Shown here: positions 1-13,071 of the stretch, piece after piece
Layout of the letters: each line of letters starts with the position of its first letter
How positions within the stretch are numbered: the first letter of the stretch is position 1
Assembly: GCA_024529925.1 (NCBI GenBank)
Contig: JAFEUB010001192.1
Coordinates: 169,501-233,500 of the forward strand
Origin: Ophthalmolycus amberensis
Lineage: Eukaryota > Chordata > Actinopteri > Perciformes > Zoarcidae
Direction of reading: 5' to 3'
Length of the DNA: 64,000 nt
The notes under the pieces: generated by a model
The model's input: only the letters and a program-made list of their open reading frames with translations
Database searches by the model: none
Told to the model about the DNA's origin: nothing
Made by a program: the position numbers and the translations under genes

Positions 1-2090
1 CTGCTCATCGTCTGTCTGAGAAACATGGAGCAGTTCTCATGGAACCCTGGTACCTAACGCAGAGCTGATCTAATGTAGCATCACTGAGATATACACCGCT
101 GCTTTATCTACATGACAGACATCACGCTTCTGAGTGTGGCCCAGCAGTGAACTGTCATGTATAACTCATGTTCTATTGACACTAACCAGTTTCTATCATT
201 GTTTTTAGACCACTTGTGGGTGCTGTTTCCTGATGTCATCATGGTGATAGCCTCAGAGGTCGCCGTGGACGTTGTGAAGCACGCCTTCATCACCAAATTC
301 AATGACATCAGTGCTGATGTGAGTCCCTCTTTGCGTGCATACTTTCAGTTTATCCTTGTAGCGATATCTAACAATGACAGTTTTGGATGTGGTTGCTTGA
401 CACTGATCCATCTGCTGACGAAGAAAAAAGCTAGTCAGTGGACCTTAAATTAAGATTATTTTGTTCATCTACTTGTTAAAGGTGAATGAATGTTTGATCT
501 CCACAGACTCTATTCTGTTCCACTCCACTGATTTACACCAGGCGTGTTTTGTGTTTTACAACCTGGTGGTTTGTTCTCTCTTGATTTGATTTCCTTCAAG
601 GAGTTGTTACTTTGCTTATGTAACGGAAACCAACACCACAGGAAGGGATTAACCCCTTTTATCTCTAAAGTGTCAAACCCAATCACACGCTCGCACTCAG
701 CGAGCGTTCAAGCTCTTGTGTGTCCACGCTCGCTCACTTTAATCATGTTATGCACCTTTTGTCTTTTGTCTTTTTACGTCGGCTTTATCAAAATTCAATT
801 TGACTTATTTCGTTCATACTGTACCTTCCCTATATATTAACACATACGTGATAAACATAATCAGATACTCCTGACATTTCAACAATAATCAATAACTGTG
901 TATATTTGTTTGACATTTCTAAATTGGCTGACTAGTGGTGTGTTACCGGTTGTGTCCTTTTCCAGGTTTACGGAGAATACAGAGCCAGCCTTGCCTTTGA
1001 CCTCGTCAGCAGTCGACAGAAAAATGTGAGTAAAATAAATTCAAACATCAGATTATCCTCCAAACTACAATCTGAAGGATATTAGTAACTTTTGTTTCGA
1101 GACTGAATGCCAAACGGACACTGATATTTACAATATTGAGGAAATGTCCTCTCGTCTTTCCTAATTTGATTAAGCATTGCTATGTAATGACAACATGTTT
1201 TAAATCGTGCCTCCAGGCTTACACAGACTACAGTGACTCAGTATCCAGAAGAATGGGCTTCATCCCTCTTCCTCTAGCTCTGCTGGTCAGTCACTGCTCA
1301 TGAAAATATCCTTTTGATATTGTGTGTGTTCATCACTTATCTGATGATTTGTTTCTTTCTTTCTTCAGTTGATCAGAGTAGTAACCAGCTCAGTGAAGAT
1401 CCAGGGTTCTCTCTCCTGTATGTGTGCGCTGCTGTTTTACCTGGGGTAAATGTCAAGTGCTCTTTTCCAAGTTTTGAATACATTTGCCGTGTTTTCGGTG
1501 TTTCTTATGTAGTTTTTTCACATATTCATGTTTTGTGTGTTTGTGAGCAGGATGATCACTCTGAAGGTGCTCAACAGTATCGTTCTGCTGGGGACGTCTT
1601 GTGCGTTTGTCAAAGAGGCCAACATGGAAGAGAAGCTCTTCGACCCTCCACCCTCCGTTGTCTCCAGCCGTGCAAACTCCAGAGCTCAGCGCACCAAACA
1701 CGTTCCCACTGCAACACAGCAAGGTGGCACTTTCTCTATCTCTATGTTGTTGTACTATGGTTGTACTTTGTATCTATGGATAGATGGATGTTCCCCCTGC
1801 TTCTTGTAATAATATCTACCACTTTCTCTCTCTTAGAACCCACAACCGACAAAGGAGAAACATCACCGGCTGCAGACAGTTCCCCGCCTGCCAACACGGC
1901 AGAGAGCTCCGCCCCAACGCTCCCCAAGAGCGACTCGGACGCATTCCTGACCACGCCGGACGAGGAGGACGAGGACAAAATCATCAACGCCAACACGGGA
2001 CTGGAAGGGGACAGACTTGAACACCGAACGCCCAAGAAAGATTTGCTGGAAATAGACCGCTTCACCATCTGTGGCAACCGAATAGACTGA
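1..2090 (+). CDS. tapt1: TAPT1, C-terminal part (5' end lies outside the window)
   Basis: Transmembrane anterior posterior transformation protein 1 is a multi-pass membrane protein linked in vertebrates to the ciliary base and to axial skeletal patterning. Seven exons are readable: <1..49, 209..318, 966..1025, 1217..1285, 1369..1445, 1551..1723 and 1837..2090. All junctions are GT...AG and the phases add up to 263 codons plus stop. Recognisable stretches are IVCLRNMEQFSWNP (bases 1-49), EVAVDVVKHAFITKFNDI, EYRASLAFDLVSSRQKN, AYTDYSDSVSRRMGFIPLPL, LKVLNSIVLLG and the C-terminal KKDLLEIDRFTICGNRID, which is nearly identical to the human end. The last exon also holds a low-complexity Ser/Pro/Glu-rich linker that diverges from mammals. 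The window opens inside an exon, so roughly the N-terminal half, with most membrane helices, is missing. Identification is firm; the a/b paralogue cannot be assigned. Confidence 0.97.
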
Positions 2091-4330
2091 ATGCCACATA
2101 AAACCAGCAGTCAGCGTGTCCTGGCTCAACAGCAAGGTTCAGGGATCAGACACGGGTCATTGAGCACGAGCTCAGACCTGACATACCCCTGAAGTATTTA
2201 TTTATTAATTACCGACAAAACCAGCTGAGGCATAAAGCTGTTACTACAAAGCCTCGCAGGTCCCTTCAGATGCTTCCGCCTGGTCCAGTCGGTACCTCGT
2301 GATCCAAGTAGACTCTGAGGACGGGTCTCGGTTGTGGCGACGGTTGTGAGATCTGGGGCAGAGCGTGAAGAGAGAAACAAAACTGCACATGTGAAATAGT
2401 GCAACGTGGGTCGCTGTGTGATCTAAGGAACACGGCAGCTGGACTGTGCGAGTGCGTGTTCAAAAGCACAAGCTTACATGTGTACAGAGTTGTTTTTAGA
2501 AAGAACAAAACTTCAAATTTTTTATGAAGAATCTCAGATCTTTTTGCTAAAATCGACCTGCAGGTAATGGCCGAAATACACGGAGCCCGGCCGAGGCGCC
2601 ACACGTCTGCTGTGACCGAGCGCATCCATTACAATCAACTGAAGCTGCCGACGTGGCACTGCTCATCTCTATTTATACACTACTTTTTTTTAATATACGG
2701 CCCAAAAACTACTTAAAAAAACTGTGCATCAGTTTAAAAATAGTTAAAAGAAATACCGGAGACACTGCGACATGTCACCTTACAATCGCATCAAAGTGTT
2801 CTCCTGAACCTGTAGTTAAAATAATCCAGTTAATTTATTCAGCACCAGTTAATAATCAACTGCATTATATAATTGGCAAAACTCAAAGTGAAGCTGTCAC
2901 ATGACCACACGCTCGACGGAAAAAAAACGTCTCAGCCTCGTCTATGTGATGCGTTGCGTCCGTGCTCCGTGTATTTCTGCCGACTCGTAACCACATCAAC
3001 ACATTGTTGAAATCTCACACTTGCTCTGCAGACACACATTTTAAAGGATTTCATTTTAAAGTATGTTACAAGCTGCCAGGAATGGCTGAAGTCACAGTCT
3101 GGTCACAGACCTTTTAGACACGGGGTAAGAAGTTTTAGTATCGAGCTGTTTGTCTTGATATTGTTACTTTGAAGCACTAAGATAAGATGGCGCCTGTTTG
3201 TAAAGGCAAAAGTATTTATTTTGAAGTGGACTCCAAGCCAGAACAGTTTGGATGATGTATCTTTTTTTTATGTGAATTTCTTTTTCTTTTCTTCAACATG
3301 CTATATGTGTACATTCACCATTCAAGCATGTAGCCGACAGATAACCACGTCTTGGTGTAACGCCACTGTGTTTCATTTCAAACCCATGGTGCGAGGCACT
3401 GGCATACCAGCATCATTTTAACATGTTGTACAAGTCTTTATCTTGAAAAATAATTCAGATTATATGGAGGACGGTGAAATGTTGAAGCATTACCTGAAGG
3501 CTGAGACACTGATGAGGGTGAATGATCTCTTAATAACAGGAAACATAAACATACAGCACTGTGTGGACCCAGCAACAGGAAAAGTCCGGCTTGAACCCTA
3601 AAGGTTGCTGCCATTGCTCATTGTGGTCATCAGAAGCTCTTTCCAAATCCTCGTGTACCCAACAGTCCTCAGACACTGCAGCTGGAAGCACTGTTTGACT
3701 AAACAGTCTGGTCTGAAGAGCCCAACTGATCCAAGTCCAACCTATAGCCCCAAGTTCTCTCCATTTCCACATTTCATGACATTCGAGCCACAGTGATCAC
3801 AAAGTTTCGTGAAATAGAAATACCCTGTGATCTTTGAAAAAACCCCAGAAGGTCTTTAAATAACACTTCCGCTCAGAAGATAAGGAATTAGAGTTGCAAC
3901 TTGGGCAATAGATTGAATAAGCATTGCACAACAGTAAATTGTTAATAACTGATGGGAAGGAGGACGCAACCAAAGAATCCCACAGTACTCACTTAATTGA
4001 TTAATTAACGTTTCTATTGTCATGTTTCAGTTAATGGACCTTCTGGGTTTTTCAAAGATCACCATTTATTGTTCGGAAAAAATAGGTTTGGCTTAAATGT
4101 AATACAGGAGAGGCACAAACGGGTCAAGCCTAGCCCTACCAGAGGACAGTCAATACAGTAAAATAAATGTTTGCGTGAGAGATCATTTGCAGTGCATGAA
4201 TGGATCTCACTACCTAAAGACATGTATGAATGGGATATTTTATTGTTTTTTATTTTTCATGTACATCCCATTTATGTAACATATTTCCTACATGGTAGAC
4301 GGAGAATAAAACAAGATTTTGTTTTGTAAC
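2091..4330 (+). other. tapt1: tapt1 3' untranslated region and poly(A) site
   Basis: No coding signal is seen between the tapt1 stop and about 4330. A canonical AATAAA lies at 4305-4310 and is followed at once by a GT-rich stretch (TTTTGTTTTGTAACTCG), the usual layout of a vertebrate cleavage site. The 3'UTR would then be about 2.2 kb. Shorter isoforms cannot be excluded. This boundary is inferred from the signal alone. Confidence 0.6.
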
Positions 4331-4384
4331 TCGTTTTGTGATGTGACTGTTTTACTGTGTGTGTGTGTGTGTGTTTAACAGGAA

Positions 4385-4500
4385 CAGTGGCGGGAGTCAC
4401 TGCAGGCTCTGTTCAGAGGGCAAAACACTGCAGTCCACTGTCCAGTGGCGGGAGTCACTGCAGGCTCTGTTCAGAGGGCAAAACACTGCAGTTCACTGTT
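4385..4500. repeat. 58 bp tandem duplication
   Basis: Two adjacent copies of a 58 bp unit beginning CAGTGGCGGGAGTCACTGCA (4385 and 4443) are nearly identical; one difference is CAGTCCACTG versus CAGTTCACTG near the unit end. A (GT)n tract precedes them and a pure C run follows. The unit resembles no gene I know. Confidence 0.9.
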
Positions 4501-4522
4501 CCCCCCCCCCCCCCCCCCCCCC
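4501..4522. repeat. poly(C) run of 22
   Basis: Twenty-two uninterrupted C follow the second copy of the 58 bp duplication. Homopolymers of this length are prone to sequencing and assembly length error. Confidence 0.95.
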
Positions 4523-5040
4523 ATGAATGGACATTTGGGGGGTTTCTGTCATCACAGTCATTCTCAGGGTCCAACGCTGTTCAATTATCTACTTCTCGAT
4601 ACATGACTTGTGTTTCCCTGATTACGTCAGCACACAAGTTTACATTACACTAGTATCGTGTTAAGTAACTGAGCGTGAGAGGATGAAAGAGAGCGCTGAT
4701 ACATCAAAGACTTAACCGGCTATAGTGTTGCTTTTTAACTGAACTTTGGGTTGTCCCTTTTTTGAACTCAAACCTTTTGTTTCTTGCCAACATTTCACTA
4801 TAGCCTTGACTGTCTATCTGATGAACTTCGGAGCTGAAGGGCAGCTGCTGAGTGTAGACGCAATGACCTGCCTCCCATACATTCATTCATTCATACATAC
4901 AGACACCCTCTGAGATTATGTTGTTTGATTCTCTCTATACACCGTAACACTATCTCACCTCTAATGCTCAGAATACTTCACAAATGACAGTTGGTCATTG
5001 TTGGAGTCGATTGTTGTATCAGAATACCTAACAGTGACTG

Positions 5041-5215
5041 TAGATATATATTTAGAAATATTTAAATGAAATGGTCATTTGAGAAAGTATTTTGACTAGA
5101 ATTTACTTTATAACTTCTACAGTCATGTAGTCATGTACAGAGATATATTCAAGAAATACTCAAGTACCTCAAAACAGTACTTTGGTGAATGTACTTAGTT
5201 ACTTTCCATCGCTGC
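5041..5215. mobile_element. Fragment of the AAGTACTT-rich inverted-repeat element
   Basis: Contains the family hallmarks 'ACTCAAGTACCTCA', 'CAGTACTT' and the terminal 'GTACTTAGTTACTTTCC'. Related copies lie at 11609, 25480, 33031, 45775, 53818 and 57696. It ends just before the GC-rich prom1 promoter region. Confidence 0.7.
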
Positions 5216-5219
5216 TTGT

Positions 5220-5616
5220 ATAGCTAACATGTAACGGTGTCGCGCGCCACAGAAGCACCCGGCCGACCTTTCAGCGAGCACGAGCGCTCTTGGGTTTTCG
5301 TGCACGCGGGATTAGGCTACTCACAGACGGTGCCGGTGAGAGTGAGGACAGGACACCGGGACAACGAAAAAAAATGTCTGCGATGAGTGCGTACCGAGAA
5401 CCCTGGAGCTGAACGGCTGCTCGAAACCTCGAGCGTTGGATGTTAAATTTGAAAGTTTTTCTTTCTCTGCGAGGATAAAGCACCGAGAGGGACAGGTGTC
5501 CTCGCGTCACCAGCGCGTATCCCCTCTCCATCCCAGCGCGAGACTGTAGCGCGACCGGGGGCTAGGAGTTTTAACTTTGTTATTTTTGTTACAAAGGTGG
5601 ACTTTTCTGAGCCATT
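5220..5616 (+). promoter_or_regulatory. prom1: prom1 promoter region / 5'UTR, CpG-rich
   Basis: After AT-rich repeat sequence the composition switches abruptly to GC- and CpG-rich DNA (for example GTCGCGCGCC at about 5238 and CGCGAGACTGTAGCGCGACC near 5538) directly upstream of the prom1 ATG. No clear TATA box is visible, which fits a CpG-island promoter. The transcription start cannot be fixed, and a non-coding first exon further upstream cannot be excluded. Confidence 0.6.
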
Positions 5617-7916
5617 ATGTTGTGGACAAGGTGGCTCGTCCTGCTGCTCTGCTGGGGGTCCACGAGCGGCGAGCAGCAGGCGGATGAGGCGCGCGTGGAG
5701 TCCCGCAGACAGCGGTCCCCTCCACCGGTAGAGCCGCTGGATTTTGGGTTTGTACCGGCGGCGATTTATGATACCCACGCTTACTACGAACCAGGGGCCG
5801 TGGGGATCCTCTTCCACGTTGTCCACGCGTTTCTCTATGTTATTCAACCGAACTCCTTTCCTAAAGGTGAGATTATCCCTCCTCCCCACTCATGCCCTCC
5901 TTCCTTCATCTTCACTCTGCGTCTTATTCCTCTCACACCTGTCAGGGCTTTACCTTTTCCTCTGGATACACAAGTCATTCTGGATGGCACAAATGACCAT
6001 AACATAACCTAAATGTGAATTATGTGTGTTCCATGGCCGTAACAGGTGTTACACTAATTTATGTGATTCAGAATCTTAGCTTTATTGTGACTGCAAATCA
6101 TTTAATTCAGCGTTTTTGTGCCACAAGATGCTCAGTAGAAAAATAACGATGTATACAGTATATAATAGGATATATTAAATTTAAAGATACATAGCTCCAA
6201 ATTAATTAAAAGAAAGTTGATGTGTGTGGACAAAGTGCCAAAAAGTGGGCACTTTGTTTCAAAGCGTGCATGAAAGTGCATTTTTGAAAATACTTATCGG
6301 TGCTAATGTTATTACAAGTTTTGGATAGTGTGATAGCAGAGACTATGGTATAAGTCTGTATATCAGTCTTTTACCTAAAGCTGTACTCAATTGGTTCTCA
6401 ACCTGGAGGTTGAGACCCATCCAAGGGGCCCCAATATAAAGCTGGGTGTTTTGTGGGAGTAACACGGTTATTAAAGAGACAAGAAAGACAAAACTGTATA
6501 TTACTGTAACATTATACCGTATATTTACACATCTAGCAGCGTTCTCGACGTGTCATTGTGTGATTAATAACATTAATTATGGCCCTGTTCCATTCAGGTT
6601 GACCATGGTCCTATACTGTGCATGCTGCCTCACTGTTACGACTGTGACACACTAAAAAAGAATGGGATCCTAATTAATTTGATTAATTACACCTGTGTTC
6701 ACGCTGCTATGACAGGCCGAACTGGGTGCTGTGAAAAGGGCCTGTCACTGAGAAGGAAAACGTAACTTTTTGTGCATAAACCTGCCAAGCCATGACATGT
6801 GCTGAGGGGTCACGAGTCATAAAGGTTGGAAACCACTCTCCTCTAGCATCACAGACTCTCTGACTGACCTTGTTTTACGTCATAAACTAAACAACAAAGT
6901 CCAAAAAACACTGAAAAACCTCAAAGAGACGGCTGTTGCAGGGCTTATTTGCACACTGCAAATATCAACGTATGACTTCCCAAAAACTCTCCTTATTAAG
7001 ATGATACTGAATCAAAAGAGCACGTGCACGGAGGGACTGCATGCATGATGATATATGGCTTGTAGAGCTCATAAATGAGCAGATTAATGGGATCAATAGC
7101 TATCATATAGCTTATGAATGATCCTCTCATGGGGCCCATGCTTGAACATTATTGAGGTGACATCAGGTCTGTCACTTGATCAATACTTACATCGTGAATG
7201 TCATGCTCTCTGGTGTAGAAAACCAAATCCAGCAATGGATAGAGCCATAATCAACTCAAAGCGGTTTGTTTGGGTTCTGTATGCGCAGCTATGAGTGGTC
7301 ACGTTGGAGGATGACATAGTGCAATAGGGTTGAAGGTTTTAAGTTGCTGCCATTTTGGTGTCCAGGGTTAGCGCTGCTGGCTGGGTAATCAATTAGCAGA
7401 TCAGCGATTAGAGGAGGCTTTCTCAGTCACCTGCATCACCGCGTAACACCTTAATCCACTGGACCATATGCTGCCACTGTCGGGGACTTTCCACTATGAA
7501 TTACTGTCATACACACACACAGGTAGAGACCACCTGGCCCTCATGTCACACACTCACACGTATCATATTTACGCAAAAAACATAACACACGTACCTCGAG
7601 GTTCACTATTCGAGGGAAAATACAGCACAAGCACGTTCTTTAGAAAACCGTTCGTCTGTGAATCCAAAAACTTTGAAAGGATTGTTATGAATAGTATTTA
7701 TGTTACTCGAACTGCCTGAACATGTTTGCTAAAACAGATGAAAAAGTTTTAAGCAAAAGCTTGATTTAGTATGTTATCATACAGTGTACAGCCAAAAACT
7801 AAATAAAGTATTTGCTTGAGTTTTACCTCTTAATTTGACATTCATCACTATGCGAATCTTTACAACAAATTTTATACGGAGCATACTTTTACGAGTATTA
7901 GTAGACAAATGTTTAA

Positions 7917-7972
<56 letters not shown>

Positions 7973-10900
7973 CATGATTTTTATTTAATAAATAAATTGT
8001 CTTTATGAAATAACCACGTGGTGAAGGCTATTTTTGAATACTCTGTGTGAATTAAATACTTGACAAATGAAAAGTACTTTGAGTACTTTCTCATTTAGTT
8101 AAGACCTTTAGTGCAAAAAGTGAAATTATAGAGAAAAAAAGAATAAATATTTCCAATTGTACACTGACTATGTTTACATGCATGCACACAAATACAGAGT
8201 AATCACATGAAGACAATATTTAGATTTCACAGCAAGCAGCATTCTAATCAATATAGATTTTCTGAGAAATTTGAGTTAGAAAGTGATTATTGTTATCAAC
8301 ATTGTATCAATATATCTTAATATATGATTTAATCACGATACGATTCAATTAAAAGATGATAAATGATCATACTGCATTCATGTCCGGCCTTATTTACTCA
8401 TTCATGTTCAAACTGCTGACACTGAGTTGTCTGAAGATTGGATTGTCCGTGGTTGAGCAATCTCACAATGATTCTGTGGCAACATCTCCACAAATCCCTG
8501 TTTTATTATTAATGTCATTAATGTTTCAGGTTTCCAGTAGAGCTGCTTGTATCTGAGTTACTGCTGAAGGGTTCATCGTTGGTTCCTGACCCGCTCAGCC
8601 CTCTTTATAAATCTGTGTGACGGTTGTTTTTATGATGAAGAAGCATTTTGGACTCATTGACTGTGTGAGGGGGCCGTGTCTTATCCCTCTGATACACACA
8701 GGGTAGATTAGAGGATTAGCATCCACAGGGCTAATGCTAACACTGCACAGCCAACACAGCTACAGATGGCATTGTCACACACACACACACATGTGTAAGC
8801 ACGTACGGGCATGCGCACATGCACACACATACTGAAAGTGGGTCATAGTCCTGGTATTTGTCTGTTTGCCTTAATTACTGGGACTGATCAGGAGGCAAAT
8901 GTCTTAAATCAGATCACAAACCCAAATGAGTCGTCTGATCAGGATATGTGCAAGGAAAGGGAGGAATTACTGCCTCCGAAAAGTCAAGTTTATCATGTTT
9001 AGGATGCTTTAGATCTGCATCTGCATCCGACATTGCAGCTACCGTTCATCTTCTAAAGCTATTTCAAGCTTTCAACGTGTTGTTCTCGATGGGAGACTGG
9101 AAAGCTTGTACTTTAGGTGTCTCTTAGACCTGAAACAAGAGACACATCGATTCATTGATAAGTCAATCCACAAAAAAATCAATTAATTGTTATTTAAAGA
9201 AATTGCTGTTTTCTGCCTCTCAAATATTTGCAGATATTGTTAGACTTCCAGTATTTCATTCGTATTAAGGAAACGATGGACGGATCAGTCGACAATGAAA
9301 GTAGTTGTTTCAGTCTCTCGTCTTTCTGTGTCTTCACTTAAACGATGATTTCTTGTGGGAAGCCCCTGATGAGGTGTTCGAGTGCAAACAGAGAAAAAGA
9401 TCACATAATCCTCTTAGTTGTTTTGCTCCAGCTCACAGGCGACTGTGTAACTTTCTATAGCTCCTGGCATACTTACTCTACTTGTTGCCTTGAGTGAGTA
9501 ATACAGTTATTTACATAACTGTGCTTTAGGCAAACCTGACGTGACCTTTGTCATCGCACCTTTTGAACTGCAGCCCACAACATCGTGGCTTGTAATAAAA
9601 ACAATGTAGTAAAGCAGTGATCCTGGCTCTTCTACATTTTAGAGCTACAATCTCACTTTGTCACCCTGATGTAAAACCAATATCAATCGATGCAATGCCT
9701 ATCCATATGCTGTCTCGTAGTAACTTAAAGCAGTGGTTCCTCTGGGTTCATGGTAATTCACAAAAAAAGGAAAAAAAAAGAACATGGTGTGTTTTTTTTA
9801 AGCTAAAAATCCTTTAAATAAAACAGTTTGAGAGAATTGTTTGAGTCCTTTTTGAAACAATCTCAGATGTGGAAATCACTCTCTGGGTAAACTGCTCACA
9901 GCTCATGAACCAAGTAAACACTGCTAGTTAATGCTGCAGTTTGCAGGCGTAATACCAAAATAATGTCTTTTTCCGTGCTATTTTCCATTTTCCAACCATT
10001 TAATGTACTCTGAAACTTGCATTACTCCAGTAGGCGTAACTGCGATCTAACTTGCTTCCCCCAAAGGACGTTCAAAGGGTTAAAAGTCAGTTCCTATCCA
10101 AACAGCTGGAGAGACTCTTCATCACACTGGCAGAGACCAACATGTGTATGTGAACCCTCGTCATCACCACTTGAAGAATTTCAAGTGTGACATTGTGGCT
10201 GTACAAAAAAAATAATCCATCTTATCAAAAGTAAGCAGTTTGTCTGTTTCTAGAGCGAACAAGTTGACTAATACACTTCCATCCACAATGAACCTTATTG
10301 GGGAGTGGATGCAAACACATAGATGCCTTCGCTGTTTTGTGTGTGTGTGTGTGTGTGGCTGAGAGTGTTTCCATTAAATGAGGCCTTTAATGTAAACAGT
10401 ATAGATTGTTGTCAGGTTACATAAGGCTGCGTTCACACCTTCCAGTAATCTCTCAGCGCGTCCCATGGTAGGGGATTGTGGAATTCTATATTTACACATT
10501 GCAGTAAGAAGGTAACTAACTAGCATTAGTGTTTGATGTTTCGCTGTTGACATATTTAGCCTTACAGTGGCCTGTATGAACCGGTGTATGTGTGTGTTCT
10601 GTTGTGGATCCAATGTTTGCTTCACCTCTTCCTTTCGTTTGCAGTACCTACCTCTTATATTGGGTCACTGAACTAAGCTGTCTAAGCTTAACTGCCCCCG
10701 GTGGCTAATGCTAACTAAGTACCTGATCAACAACAGGTGGCATCGACATGACTCAGATGTGCTCATATGCTTCATCTGCAGAGGTGAAGGAGGGAGATGT
10801 CTTCACCCCGTCATGACAGTCTGAGGCTTCCAGGTGAACCACTTTTATAAAACAGCTCTGAGAAAAGTGAGACAGCCAGAGGAAGATGGTGCTGAGAGGA

Positions 10901-11295
10901 TTATCCATATGGTCACAAAAGATATCCCAAAGCTCAGCTCCTTTTACTCACCAAGGCTTATTCTGAGACAGTTTTACTGTTAAAGCACATTATTATAATG
11001 GGAAACGTTTCACTTCACTGTTCACTATTTTCTGACATTTTAATGACAAAAAGATTCAAACAATTGGCAGATTTATCCGTGATGTAAATAAACATAAATT
11101 GCAACCCTATGTGAGAGGATGAACAAAACAGCATAGTATACAAAGAGACAGTAACAGTACTTTAATTCACCTAATTTACTGGTACATTAAAGTGAGAAAA
11201 ACAAATCTAGGCACACATTTCAGTTGCATGTGCTTTCTCACCTCACCTGAGGGTCAGCAGGTGCGCAAGCAGGAGGCAGAACAGACACAATTGTG

Positions 11296-11330
<35 letters not shown>

Positions 11331-13029
11331 CAGCTGTGTCAGCATTTACATGCTAAACTGGCCTCCATCTCCATGTTCCAACCTGAGAGGACTTGCTGTA
11401 CGACAATATTTCATTCTTAAAAGACAAAAGTAATGTGAGGCATATTTCTTCAATCACTTGCCGATATCTGCACCTGAGCACGAAAGGGGCGGGGCGCCAA
11501 CCATTCGATCTGAGAGATCTGATAAACCGATGACAAACACTGGAAAATATTGCCTTCACTAACTATGCAACTATTCAGATACTGTGCTGTGTATGTCCAC
11601 ATCAATAAGGTGGAAGAAGTATTCAGATCTTTACTTCAGGACTTCAGGTAAAAGCCTTGGATTCTAAATTCGACATAAGTAAAAGTACTTCTCATCTGGC
11701 CCATTTCAGATTCTAGTTATAGTCGCATTGATATGTAAGCATCACTAGCTAATAGGCCCTTTTCACAGCAGCCACTTTGACATGTAGTTGCAGGGTACAC
11801 ACAGGTGTAATTGATAAAACTGATGAAGGTCCCATTCTATTTGGTGTCACAGCGATTACAGTGAGCCGGCATGCACAATACCAGGCAATACCCAGCCCAC
11901 CTAAATGGAACAGGGCCATAATTATGCAATTACATGTCAAAATGGCTGCTGTGAAAAGGGGCCTATTTTAAGTACTTTATATACTGCCGGGTATCTTACA
12001 TAATCTGCAATAGTATCAGTATCAGAATCTCTTAGTTCATTATTTTTCGCCGTTCTAAAAAGTGTAGTAGTGCAATATTTTCCTCTGAAATGTAGTGAAG
12101 TAGAAGTATAAAGTAGCATAAAATGGAAACTACAAGTAGCATAAAATGGAAACTACAAGTATCACGAAATTGTACTCAAGTGTGTGTGTGTGCGTGTGCG
12201 TGTGTGTGGGAGGAATCAGTGTTCCCTTGCAGAGTAACAGTGTGGGTGAGTCCCTCACCATCCAGGTAGGCTTAGCGATGCCTGACCCACATAAATACAC
12301 AGACAGCTGGACCGGACTGCAGTCCTCACTGCAAACTACACAGTTCAAACAGATTCTGCAAAAACACACAGCTGTTAGATATATGAGGAAATATATTCGC
12401 AATACTTTCCCTCGGAAATTAAAATATGAATCCTCATAATCTCTGTTGTCTGCTCATGAACAGATAAATGGATTTTTCACTCCAGTGAAGCTTCTCAAAC
12501 GTTACACAGGAAGTGTTTTTGATTGTGTGTGATATTGGCAGATGAGTCGTACACCGCCCGTAAAACACTGTTGTGCAAGTGATTATAATTACATTTCTGC
12601 AGATTGAAAGACTTACGTGTCGACCTTTCTGTTCTATTTGTTTTTTTCAGATCTGATTGTTAAAGTCATTCAACAAAACATGGGAGGAATCAAAATAGAA
12701 GAATGGAGAAAGGTGCGTTTGATTTAAGCGATAATGGAGATGAACTCAATCATGAGGTTAAGCAGTGTTTGGATATTTGATTGATAAATGTAATTGTTGA
12801 TTTGATACTTGTGAAAGATTTTGTTCTTGCAAATTCTAAACGATGCACCGTGCAAGTATAGAAATTTAATTTGACTCTTTTTTCATCTTTTTTTCTACCT
12901 TGACTCATGATGTCACCTTCAATTCCCTCTTTAGAAATTGGAGTTTTGCTGCCTCTTAAACTGTGGCTGTCACACTGACCTTGTTTTGTTTGTCTTTCTT
13001 TCCCTCTTGCTACGGCTTGTGTGTGATTT

Positions 13030-13071
<42 letters not shown>

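Larger units (their letters stand above)
5867..12650 (+). other. prom1: prom1 first intron, 6.8 kb, transposon-rich
   Basis: The donor GTGAGATT after 5866 and the acceptor TTTTTTTCAG at 12650 bound the largest intron of the gene. No further exon was recognised inside it. It holds an (AT)n run, (GT)n runs near 10340 and 11300, the nested elements described separately and scattered AT-rich sequence. Enhancers would be expected in a first intron of this size but cannot be read from one sequence. Confidence 0.8.

Noticed and set aside
1314..2090. A continuous 258-codon frame across tapt1 exons and introns
   Set aside because: It reads through two introns. The true tapt1 exons within it have clear splice sites and match the human protein only after splicing.
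12130..12402. Open frame near the truncated transposon in prom1 intron 1
   Set aside because: It includes the (GT)n tract and has no similarity or gene signals.
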